A DNA stretch of 64,000 nt. Origin: Xylanibacter brevis ATCC 19188 (GTDB lineage Bacteria > Bacteroidota > Bacteroidia > Bacteroidales > Bacteroidaceae). A program made the translations under genes and the position numbers. The DNA is taken from assembly GCF_000621725.1 (NCBI RefSeq), contig NZ_JHXM01000009.1:62001-126000 (forward strand), given 5' to 3'. Below, piece by piece: positions 16,330-22,971 of the stretch. How positions within the stretch are numbered: the first letter of the stretch is position 1; each line of letters begins with the position of its first letter. The notes below the pieces were generated by a model. It made no database searches, was not told the DNA's origin, and saw only the letters and a program-made list of their open reading frames with translations.

Positions 16330-18177
16330 ATGAAGAAAATGATTTTATTAGCGGGAGTGATGATGGTCTCCCTGGATATGACGGCTCAGACATCGCCATA
16401 CACCGGTACGACACCACAGAAAGGTGTCTTCTATCTCTACAATGTGCAGAGCGGACTATGGCTGCAGAACAACGACAGCAAGTGCAACTTCTTCCAGCCC
16501 TTAGGCAACCTGGGCACACGTGGCCTTGATATTAATATGGTGGCCAGCGGCGAAGGGTACTTCTTGGGCGGCGGCTTCGGCAAGAACTCCCTGAACTCCG
16601 CCCCCCAAACCTATTTCGACAGTGAAAAGGCAGCTAACAGGGTATGGATATTCGAAGCTGGCGATGCCTCCGTATCCAATGGCTACACCATCCACTGTGG
16701 CAGCACTTATCTGAGGGCCGTGAAATATGCGCATAGCTTTTCAGCCAACAATCTTTTTACACAACCTTTAGACAACGGGCAGCGCTTCTATCTGGAGCTT
16801 CCCGATAACTCAAACATCAGCACACCGACGCTGCTGAACACATGGCAGATAGTCAGCAAGGAGGAACGACTGGCAAAGATGGTGGCCGATGCCTCGAGAA
16901 CTACACCACAGGATGCCTCCTGGCTGGTGCCTAATGCCGATTTTGCCAATAAAAACGAGCGCGCTACTCTGTGGACCAATGACGGATTCACGCTCAAAGG
17001 TGAAGGTGAGAATGGTCAATCCTGGCGTATGGGCAACAGCATCATGCAGAACTTAAACCCAGGTACAGGTATTCCCGATAAGAAAGAACTCTCCATCCAA
17101 CTCACCGGTCTGCCCAACGGCATCTACCACTTCAACCTCCAGGGCTTCTACCTCGGTGGATTCTACGATGCTGTGGCTGATTTAATAAACAATGGTTCCA
17201 ATGAGCAGCGGGTGTTCTATTTTGCCAACAACGAGAAGAAAGCCCTCATGTCGCCCTTCGACGAGCCCATGTGCAAGGGACATACCTCTGGTGACGGCAC
17301 CTACCCCCTGACCGTCCAGAAGACCTACGATATAGGAAAATACACCTTCCCCCCTCATAACGATGCTGTGCTGGCATCGGTGGTGGTCAACCGCTACTGT
17401 GGCTATGTGAACGAGGAAATCGAGGTCGTGGTGACCGACGGCACTCTGAAGCTCGGCATCATCAAGGAAGGCGATGCCGTGGCCAACGAATGGACAGTGG
17501 TCGACAACTTCCACCTCACCTATCTGGGCACCGACCAGACCATCGACGAGAACACAACCTGCAGCGTGGCACCTGCCAGCGATATCACCGTGAAACTGAA
17601 CCGCACACTGTCGGCCGACTACTGGAACACGTTCTGCGTGCCCTTCTCGATGACGGCCACACAGGTGACTAAAGCCTTCGGCAGCGATACCAAGATCACA
17701 AAGATGAAGAGTGTTGAGGGCGACGTGATGTATTTCGAGGAGGCAACCACCATCGAGGCTGGCATGCCCTGTCTCATCAAGCCTGCCACGACCACCGGTC
17801 CTTACATCACCCTCAGCGGCATCACCATGACCGACACCGAGGCGCAGAGCATGGGCAACGGCGACTACAAGTTCACGGGTACCTACAGCCCCGTTGAGCT
17901 GAAGACCAACGGCACCAACCTCTTCCTGCAGACCAATGGCAACCTGGCCGCTCCTGCCGATGCCACCAAGACCATGAAGGGCATGCGCGCCTACTTCAAG
18001 GTGCCTGCCAGTGCTACTGCTGCCCGCATCGTCTTCGACGACGGTACGACAACGGGCATCGACCTCACTGCTCCCGCTCATCGGTCTGCGGAAAGCATCT
18101 ACACCCTCGACGGACGGAAAGTCGGCGACAGCAAGGGCATCGTCGTCAGCAAGGGCAAAAAGTATATCAGAAAGTAA
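16330..18177 (+). CDS. Secreted multidomain protein of unknown function
   Basis: A 615-residue protein with a signal peptide ending M-T-A-Q-T. The function is not recognised. Residues about 25-160 (G-V-F-Y-L-Y-N-V-Q-S-G-L-W-L-Q) look like a beta-trefoil-like or surface-binding module seen in Prevotella secreted proteins. The middle (about 200-400) is a beta-sandwich rich region containing L-P-N-G-I-Y-H-F-N-L-Q-G-F-Y, similar in style to carbohydrate-binding jelly rolls. The part after about 420 contains Y-W-N-T-F-C-V-P-F, a recurrent Prevotella motif, and the protein ends in the short tail I-Y-T-L-D-G-R-K and G-K-K-Y-I-R-K. It has its own promoter and is followed after 18 bp by the small acidic peptide gene. 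A cell-surface or extracellular binding role is a guess from the architecture. Confidence 0.75.
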   Translation: MKKMILLAGVMMVSLDMTAQTSPYTGTTPQKGVFYLYNVQSGLWLQNNDSKCNFFQPLGNLGTRGLDINMVASGEGYFLGGGFGKNSLNSAPQTYFDSEKAANRVWIFEAGDASVSNGYTIHCGSTYLRAVKYAHSFSANNLFTQPLDNGQRFYLELPDNSNISTPTLLNTWQIVSKEERLAKMVADASRTTPQDASWLVPNADFANKNERATLWTNDGFTLKGEGENGQSWRMGNSIMQNLNPGTGIPDKKELSIQLTGLPNGIYHFNLQGFYLGGFYDAVADLINNGSNEQRVFYFANNEKKALMSPFDEPMCKGHTSGDGTYPLTVQKTYDIGKYTFPPHNDAVLASVVVNRYCGYVNEEIEVVVTDGTLKLGIIKEGDAVANEWTVVDNFHLTYLGTDQTIDENTTCSVAPASDITVKLNRTLSADYWNTFCVPFSMTATQVTKAFGSDTKITKMKSVEGDVMYFEEATTIEAGMPCLIKPATTTGPYITLSGITMTDTEAQSMGNGDYKFTGTYSPVELKTNGTNLFLQTNGNLAAPADATKTMKGMRAYFKVPASATAARIVFDDGTTTGIDLTAPAHRSAESIYTLDGRKVGDSKGIVVSKGKKYIRK

Positions 18178-18183
18178 TCATGG

Positions 18184-18191
18184 AAGGAGGT
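18184..18191 (+). promoter_or_regulatory. Unusually strong Shine-Dalgarno site
   Basis: AAGGAGGT lies 4 bp before the ATG at 18196. A full anti-Shine-Dalgarno match is rare in Bacteroidetes, whose genes mostly lack it. No other gene in this window shows one as good. Confidence 0.6.
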
Positions 18192-18195
18192 TATT

Positions 18196-18393
18196 ATGAA
18201 AAAACAATATCAGAAACCGCAGACAGAGATGGTTCTGCTACAGTCAGAACCCTTTATGAACCTCTCGGCAAGTGGACGTACCGTCACCTTCGACACGCCC
18301 GAAACCGATGGCGATGCCAGCAATGCCGCCTCGCGCACCTACAACGTCTGGGACGATGACGAGGACAGCGAGCGGGACGAGAACGAAGTATGA
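18196..18393 (+). CDS. Small acidic peptide gene, family of unknown function
   Basis: A 65-residue product with no signal peptide. The N-terminus (M-K-K-Q-Y-Q-K-P, then L-L-Q-S-E-P-F-M-N-L-S-A-S-G) has the pattern of short Bacteroidales peptides that begin M-K-K-x-Y-x-x-P and lack assigned function. The C-terminal half is strongly acidic (W-D-D-D-E-D-S-E-R-D-E-N-E-V). It starts 18 bp after the secreted protein gene and is preceded by an excellent ribosome binding site, so it is probably translated at a high rate. It is followed by a 12-bp-stem hairpin. Whether it acts as a peptide signal, a chaperone-like partner of the upstream protein or something else cannot be told. Confidence 0.7.
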   Translation: MKKQYQKPQTEMVLLQSEPFMNLSASGRTVTFDTPETDGDASNAASRTYNVWDDDEDSERDENEV

Positions 18394-18427
18394 TGAATAA
18401 GTATAGTTTAAAAGTTATTTAGTTTAG

Positions 18428-18580
18428 GTAGTAATTGATTTAATTTCAAATGCTGCGGTAAGTCTTGCCTATGTACTTACCGCAGCTCTGTTTGATAGCA
18501 CCAACCAGAAGCTCACCGACTTTATCTTTGCCAGCGACCTGCTGAAAGATATGCGTGCAGCCATTCTTAAGAACGAATAA
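18428..18580 (+). pseudogene. Fossil reading frame without a start codon
   Basis: An open stretch of about 50 codons ends in TAA at 18580 and reads as protein-like sequence (A-A-V-S-L-A-Y-V-L-T-A-A-L-F, then L-T-D-F-I-F-A-S-D-L-L-K-D-M-R-A-A). It has no ATG, GTG or TTG before its helical core, and an in-frame stop lies just upstream. It looks like the surviving 3' end of a lost gene. The family is not recognised. A hairpin (18452-18486) lies inside it. Confidence 0.4.
18452..18486 (+). terminator. Hairpin after the small peptide gene
   Basis: Twelve-nt arms GCTGCGGTAAGT (18452-18463) and ACTTACCGCAGC (18475-18486) pair perfectly with an 11-nt loop, followed by TCTGTTTG. It is a probable terminator for the 16330-18393 unit, although the T-tract is weak. 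Confidence 0.5.
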
Positions 18581-18639
18581 AGGGTATCTGCCCCACCCGT
18601 TCAGCAGCTATTAGCACGCAAAAGTTACGCTTTTAAACG

Positions 18640-18700
18640 CTTATACCGTAACTATTGCAAGCCAAGAGTGCCCCTTTTAGCTTGCAATAGTTATACTTTT
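18640..18700. repeat. Inverted repeat around TAACTATTGCAAGC
   Basis: TAACTATTGCAAGC and its reverse complement GCTTGCAATAGTTA flank a 17-18 nt spacer, giving a 14-bp stem. A related word (CTATTGCAA) occurs in the second repeat-rich gap near 51990. Confidence 0.5.
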
Positions 18701-18708
18701 GGTGTTCA

Positions 18709-18819
18709 TCTAAAGTCTAGAAAGGTCATTTCTAGAGTCTAGAAACGGTCATTCTAAAGTCTAGAAGTTACTATTCTAAAGTCTAGAAATGACATTTTCA
18801 GACTCTAGAACAAAAGCAA
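18709..18819. repeat. 22-bp-period degenerate tandem repeat with TCTAGA cores
   Basis: Five units of 22-23 bp follow each other; most carry CTAAAGTCTAGAA or a close variant and end in a CATT-like word. The first junction forms CTAGAAAGGTCATTTCTAG (18717-18735), itself a hairpin with a 5-nt loop. The same 19-mer is present at 51880-51898. There are no unique spacers of constant length, so this is not a CRISPR array. Confidence 0.75.
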
Positions 18820-18850
18820 TAGCAAAAGAATCATATCGCAATAGCAAAAG

Positions 18851-18884
18851 AATAGCGGCACTATTCGGTGTGAATAGCGCCGCC
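18851..18884 (-). terminator. Nested palindromic terminator of the gene at 18968
   Basis: GCGGC-A-CTATTC (18855-18866) pairs with GAATAG-C-GCCGC (18872-18883) around a 5-nt loop, with one mismatch. Read on the minus strand the hairpin is followed by ATTCTTTTGC, so it fits an intrinsic terminator for the minus-strand gene. An almost identical hairpin lies at 52040-52068. Confidence 0.6.
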
Positions 18885-18902
18885 AAATGATATGAATTCA
18901 GG

Positions 18903-18917
18903 CCCCAAACTTTGGGG
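18903..18917. repeat. Short palindrome CCCCAAACTTTGGGG
   Basis: Seven-base arms flank a single central base, within the tail of the 574-bp gap between the small peptide gene and the minus-strand gene ending at 18968. It shares the CCAAA/TTTGG vocabulary of the hairpins at 48721-48803. Confidence 0.4.
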
Positions 18918-18967
18918 TTCACTTCAGACCTGTCCCGATAATCTATTGTTTTAGGACCAAAACCCTA

Positions 18968-19822
18968 TTATTTCGAAACAAACTTCTTCCCGTTCTTAAT
19001 GTACAGGCCTTTAGCTGGAACAGCATTCAGACGACGGCCTTGGAGGTCGAAGACAGCTCCTTCTCCTTTGGAGAGGGCTGGGGAGAGGTCCTCAATCCGG
19101 TCAACACCAGGCTCAGAACGGAAGTCCTTTTGGGTGAAGATGCACTTACCATCCTCATAGCAAGAAAGGAGTTCATAAGATCTGCCATCATTTAGCACAG
19201 ACATAGTTGACACAAAGGGACCTCCAATGTGCCCAACGCCTTCTACCCAGATAGGCTCATAGCCACCAAAAGGTTCAAGCTCAAATCGACGAAACTGCTG
19301 ACCGTTTGCCGTAACGGTATCAATACTATGGACAAAAGTATTCTCAATGGGGAAGTCTTTCGACAATTTCTCACCTGCATTCACAGAAAAATCATAGAGC
19401 ACATATTCCTTTTCGCAATCTTCTCTGAGTGCATAAACCTTTCTATCAGATTCTCTGAGGAATTGTGGATATAAAGCAGATTCAAATACATCTATATGTA
19501 TCTGCTTTTCCATGTTCTCTGAGGCTTCTGATGGATATGTTAGTATAAGTTCTTTATCAATTGAAAGTGTTTCTTTCAATATCTTTTTGTAAACTTGCTC
19601 TGATATAATGGTATCACCTGTTATACACAGATTAAATGTTGTTGTCTGATCATAGAAAGCGTCTATCTCGCCAACCTGTTCAAATATCCGTTCTGCCATT
19701 TGACATTTCCAATACTTGCCATCCTTCAAAAATGGCCTATACAAAATATCTGATTGTGCCACAGCCAATGTCGTACAACACAAGAGACACATAAGTGTAA
19801 ATAATGATTTTATTTTCACCAT
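18968..19822 (-). CDS. Secreted protein of unknown function with short C-terminal tail
   Basis: The open frame reaches 19879, but a -7 box at 19851-19858 places transcription start near 19846, so the ATG at 19822 is chosen. That start gives a signal peptide (L-F-T-L-M-C-L-L-C-C-T-T-L-A-V-A-Q) and a 284-residue product. No domain is recognised; the sequence is mixed beta and charged residues with F-E-P-F-G-G-Y-E-P style turns. It ends with V-F-D-L-Q-G-R-R-L and G-L-Y-I-K-N-G-K-K-F, the short tail shared with other secreted proteins here. Base composition is lower in GC than the flanking PULs. Related proteins occur as lone secreted proteins in Prevotella; nothing in the neighbourhood assigns a task. 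Confidence 0.75.
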   Translation of the reverse strand: MVKIKSLFTLMCLLCCTTLAVAQSDILYRPFLKDGKYWKCQMAERIFEQVGEIDAFYDQTTTFNLCITGDTIISEQVYKKILKETLSIDKELILTYPSEASENMEKQIHIDVFESALYPQFLRESDRKVYALREDCEKEYVLYDFSVNAGEKLSKDFPIENTFVHSIDTVTANGQQFRRFELEPFGGYEPIWVEGVGHIGGPFVSTMSVLNDGRSYELLSCYEDGKCIFTQKDFRSEPGVDRIEDLSPALSKGEGAVFDLQGRRLNAVPAKGLYIKNGKKFVSK

Positions 19823-19850
19823 TGTTTGTTCGATTTGGTTTTTATAAAAA

Positions 19851-19858
19851 CAAAAATA
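19851..19858 (-). promoter_or_regulatory. -7 box for the gene at 19822
   Basis: The plus strand reads CAAAAATA, which is TATTTTTG on the minus strand. It lies about 29 bp before the ATG at 19822 and decides that start. Confidence 0.55.
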
Positions 19859-19882
19859 ATATATTGACTCATAATGCATGAC

Positions 19883-20131
19883 TTATTTAATTTCAAATTC
19901 AGCACCCAACTTACAATCAAAACCATTTTTAATCACAACACCATTATTGCTGAATATTGTCACTTTCGCATCTGGCTCGATGACAACATTTCCATATGGT
20001 ATAGTATCCGTAACGTCATAGCCGATTCGCAATGAATCCCCTATATAATTCGCATCTTGGGTTATCAATTCATTTTGAATGACATTTACTCCACAATGAA
20101 GCACTAAAGGTATGTAATCATGCTTGTTCAA
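19883..20131 (-). pseudogene. C-terminal domain fragment in shifted frame behind the S74 gene
   Basis: This frame has only a TTG start with no leader, no ribosome binding site and no signal peptide, yet its 82 residues end in a well-formed beta domain (I-G-Y-D-V-T-D-T-I-P-Y-G-N-V-V-I, then N-G-V-V-I-K-N-G-F-D-C-K-L-G-A-E-F-E-I). That pattern is common as the last domain of secreted Bacteroidetes proteins. The frame remains open upstream through I-P-L-P-P-S-K-C-D-I-A-L into the end of the S74 gene, up to a stop near 20215. It is best read as the lost end of that gene, separated by a frameshift, though a separate decayed gene is possible. Confidence 0.5.
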
Positions 20132-20138
20132 AGCAATG

Positions 20139-20870
20139 TCACATTTTGATGGTGGAAGTGGAATTGTAATAATTGATGCCGAGATAGCCGCCTTGGTCCT
20201 TGACTACCAGATTGGGATAGATCTCCTGCAGTTCCTGGGCTATAAGGCCGAAATGTAGATTCTTCTCTGCCTCTATCTTGTCGGTATAGTTATATCTTAC
20301 GACATTCATCGCCATGACATTGTCAAGGGCGCTCATACCTCTCTTTGTACTCTCCAGTGGAGCGATGTTTTCTTTAAGGGCAATGTCTGAGGAGGATACA
20401 ACAGAGGTTGCAGACAAAGTTCCGTATATAGATACTGGCCCAGAGAAAAGACCTGCGTAAGAGCCATAAACTGGAGGAGCATATGAGTTAGCACATATTC
20501 CATAAATAGCAGCACCTTTACTGTTATCTATTTGTCCCCAAACGCCAAAGTTGTCATTAGTTCCAGGACAACCGCCTACACGACCAAGCACGCCAATGTT
20601 TGATGTGCTGGAAGAAACGGATTCCGTAGCATCGCCATAGATGGCAATACGACTGCCGTAAACCGAGGTGTTACCCCTTAACGTTGATACAAAGTTGCAA
20701 TGCCTATAAAAGCTATTGTTATTGGGTGTACCTATCGCTACCCTGTTCTTAAGAGAAGACACACCACCTGGCATATACACACCACCAAGGCTGTCAACAG
20801 ATAGCTGAGCATTTACAACAGAAACAATTCCAAATAGGCAGGTCATGATTAACAGAACTCTTGTTTTCAT
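20139..20870 (-). CDS. Secreted protein with S74 (endosialidase chaperone-like) C-terminal domain, probably truncated
   Basis: A 243-residue product with signal peptide (M-K-T-R-V-L-L-I-M-T-C-L-F-G). Residues about 30-155 are glycine/serine-rich repeats of the kind found in fibre-like beta proteins. From about residue 160 an S74 intramolecular chaperone domain is recognisable: S-S-D-I-A-L-K-E-N-I-A-P-L, N-Y-T-D-K, H-F-G-L-I-A-Q-E-L-Q-E-I-Y-P, Y-L-G-I-N-Y. In the family, G-I-N-Y is followed by a long helix; here the frame instead ends after 9 more codons. S74 domains trimerise fibre proteins and often cleave themselves off. Bacteroidetes use them in surface proteins as well as phages, and no phage genes lie nearby. 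Confidence 0.75.
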   Translation of the reverse strand: MKTRVLLIMTCLFGIVSVVNAQLSVDSLGGVYMPGGVSSLKNRVAIGTPNNNSFYRHCNFVSTLRGNTSVYGSRIAIYGDATESVSSSTSNIGVLGRVGGCPGTNDNFGVWGQIDNSKGAAIYGICANSYAPPVYGSYAGLFSGPVSIYGTLSATSVVSSSDIALKENIAPLESTKRGMSALDNVMAMNVVRYNYTDKIEAEKNLHFGLIAQELQEIYPNLVVKDQGGYLGINYYNSTSTIKM

Positions 20871-20918
20871 TATTACTTATTTTTAGGTTTATGTTATTTA
20901 ATTATTGTATTGATGCTG

Positions 20919-20926
20919 CAAATATA
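20919..20926 (-). promoter_or_regulatory. -7 box of the S74 gene promoter
   Basis: CAAATATA on the plus strand gives TATATTTG on the minus strand, 49 bp before the ATG at 20870. Confidence 0.55.
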
Positions 20927-21006
20927 TAAAACAATGTGATTGGTTATAAAAGAAATGCAAGAAATTGTAAAAATATTACAATTAATTAACAAAAATAGCA
21001 GATAAG

Positions 21007-21067
21007 ATTTCCGTTAATCAAAGCGCCGCTTTTCGATGGGAAAAGCGGCGCTTTGATTAACGGAAAT
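21007..21067 (-). terminator. Perfect 28-bp inverted repeat ending the malQ-susA operon
   Basis: Arms 21007-21034 and 21040-21067 are exact reverse complements around the 5-nt loop GATGG. The repeat begins 4 bp after the susA stop codon. Its length is about twice that of the other terminators in this window. On the minus strand it is followed by an A/T-rich segment without a clean T-run. Confidence 0.7.
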
Positions 21068-21071
21068 GGAA

Positions 21072-22967
21072 CTAATCTCCTAAGAATTCCAGAACCAACG
21101 TTTGGCGAGGCTTCAGCTTCAAGTCCTTCGACAAATCGTAGATGCGTCCTGTGAGTACATCTTGCACTTTGGTGGCCGAACCGATGACCTCGGCATAACG
21201 CTTCACTGGCATCACTGCAGGACGAGACGTGCCGTTCATGATGGTCATCACCGTGTTGCGGTGCCAACTGCGACTGATGACATAGATACCATTATATGGT
21301 ATGAACTGCTTCTGCATGCCACGGATAATCGTCTCGTTGCCATTGCGCCAATGCAACAGGTTGCTCAACCATGAGAACATCTGATTCTCTTTGGCCGTGC
21401 GCCCCTCCTTGGTGAATGCGCTGTGCTGGTCGCCAGGGAAACCTCCGGGGAAGTCCTTGCGCACATACCCATCGCTGCGGTCCATGGTGCCCGTCATCAT
21501 GATCTCGGTGCCATAGTACAACTGCGGAATGCGTCGCACGGTGAGCAACAGCGCCAGGGCTTGCTTCAAGGCCAACGAGTCTTCGCCATTAGCCAAGAAA
21601 CGATGGGTGTCGTGGTTGTCAAGGAAGGCCATCACCGACGAAGGGTTGGGATACAGATAGTCGTAGGCAAACGAGTTGTAAAGGCGGTTCATGCCTCTCC
21701 ACCAGCCATCGGTCTCCTCGCGCTTGGCAGAGTCCATAGCCTCCTGGAACGAGAAATCCATCACGGTTTTCAGATAGCTATTGGTATCGGACAATTTTGA
21801 GTCTTTTTGCCATGAGGCGGTATAGGCTGGCTTAGTGACCCACGTCTCGCCGACGGTATTGAAGTTAGGATACTCGTCGTCCAGTTCTTTCATCCACTGC
21901 GCCATGGGCTCGCGGAAGGCATAGGGATAGGTATCCATGCGGATGCCGTCGATGTCGGCTGTCTCTATCCACCAGATGGAGTTCTGGATGAGATAGCGCA
22001 TCAGGTGGGGGTTGTGCTGATTCAGGTCGGGCATCGTGGAGACGAACCATGCGTTCTGCGTCTCCTGCTTATCAACCTCGGCAGCATAAGGATCGACCAC
22101 GGGTGTCAGCTTATAACTGGTCTGCTGGAAACTGGTGCCACGGGAATCGCTGGTGCCTCCCGACTCCTTCAACCATTCTGACTGGTTGAACCAATCTTTC
22201 GAAGGCATGTCGCTGACCCACGGATGTTCGAAACCGCAGTGATTGAAAATCATGTCCATCACGACCTTCAAGCCGCGCTGATGGCAATCGGCAATCAGAC
22301 GACAATAGTCATCGTTGGTGCCAAAGCGAGGATCCACACGGTAGTAGTTGGTACAGGCATAACCATGATAGGTGGACCATGTTTCCATCATGTCGGGTGA
22401 GTCATTCTCCAAAATGGGCGTAAACCAAAGGGCTGTGACACCCAGTTCGTTGAAATAGTCCAGATGTTCACGCAAGCCTTCCAAGTCGCCACCATGACGC
22501 AGTGATGGTGCCTGGCGGTCTTCACGATACTGACGCAGGCCTTTCACCTGCGATTGATGGTGAGTGCCCTGAGCAAAGCGGTCGGGCATCAACAGATAGA
22601 GCACATCGCTGATATCGAAACCACGATGGTCTTCACCTTTCATCTTGCGGGCTTTCAACTGGTACTGCACTTTCTTCTTGTCGAAGTTCAGCGTCAGCAT
22701 GCCAGGCTTGGCATCACCCACGTTCATATAGACTAACAGGTAGTTGGGCGAGTCGAGGCGCACCAAGCTATCGATACGCACACCAGGATAGTCGGTGGTG
22801 ACAGAGGCAACATCGCGTATGCCCTTGCCATAGACCATCAGCTGAACCTGTGGATTCTTTAATCCCACGTACCAATCGGTAGGTTCGATACGGTCAACAG
22901 AAACCTTTGCCGCATGAGAGGCGGTGAACTGTGCCACAAGGGCCAGCATCAATATGATTCGTTTCAT
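21072..22967 (-). CDS. susA: Periplasmic neopullulanase/cyclomaltodextrinase-like GH13 enzyme (SusA type)
   Basis: A 631-residue protein with a signal peptide (L-M-L-A-L-V-A-Q-F-T-A-S-H-A-A). An N-terminal starch-related beta domain (about 20-125) precedes a GH13 barrel. Catalytic residues are visible: nucleophile Asp in D-G-I-R-M-D-T-Y-P-Y, acid Glu in T-V-G-E-T-W-V, and the transition-state Asp in F-L-D-N-H-D-T-H-R. The D-R-F-A-Q-G and W-F-T-P-I-L-E-N-D segments match SusA-type neopullulanases. The enzyme would degrade imported maltodextrins in the periplasm. It is the last gene of the malQ-susB-pullulanase-susA operon, 4 bp after the pullulanase stop, and ends at a 28-bp hairpin. Confidence 0.93.
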   Translation of the reverse strand: MKRIILMLALVAQFTASHAAKVSVDRIEPTDWYVGLKNPQVQLMVYGKGIRDVASVTTDYPGVRIDSLVRLDSPNYLLVYMNVGDAKPGMLTLNFDKKKVQYQLKARKMKGEDHRGFDISDVLYLLMPDRFAQGTHHQSQVKGLRQYREDRQAPSLRHGGDLEGLREHLDYFNELGVTALWFTPILENDSPDMMETWSTYHGYACTNYYRVDPRFGTNDDYCRLIADCHQRGLKVVMDMIFNHCGFEHPWVSDMPSKDWFNQSEWLKESGGTSDSRGTSFQQTSYKLTPVVDPYAAEVDKQETQNAWFVSTMPDLNQHNPHLMRYLIQNSIWWIETADIDGIRMDTYPYAFREPMAQWMKELDDEYPNFNTVGETWVTKPAYTASWQKDSKLSDTNSYLKTVMDFSFQEAMDSAKREETDGWWRGMNRLYNSFAYDYLYPNPSSVMAFLDNHDTHRFLANGEDSLALKQALALLLTVRRIPQLYYGTEIMMTGTMDRSDGYVRKDFPGGFPGDQHSAFTKEGRTAKENQMFSWLSNLLHWRNGNETIIRGMQKQFIPYNGIYVISRSWHRNTVMTIMNGTSRPAVMPVKRYAEVIGSATKVQDVLTGRIYDLSKDLKLKPRQTLVLEFLGD

Positions 22968-22971
22968 TTGC

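Noticed and set aside
18709-18819. Possible CRISPR array
   Set aside because: The repeats are adjacent with no constant repeat and unique spacer pattern, and no cas genes are present.
19883-20870. Prophage remnant suggested by the S74 tail-fibre domain
   Set aside because: The protein has a bacterial signal peptide and there are no capsid, tail, integrase or lysis genes around it.
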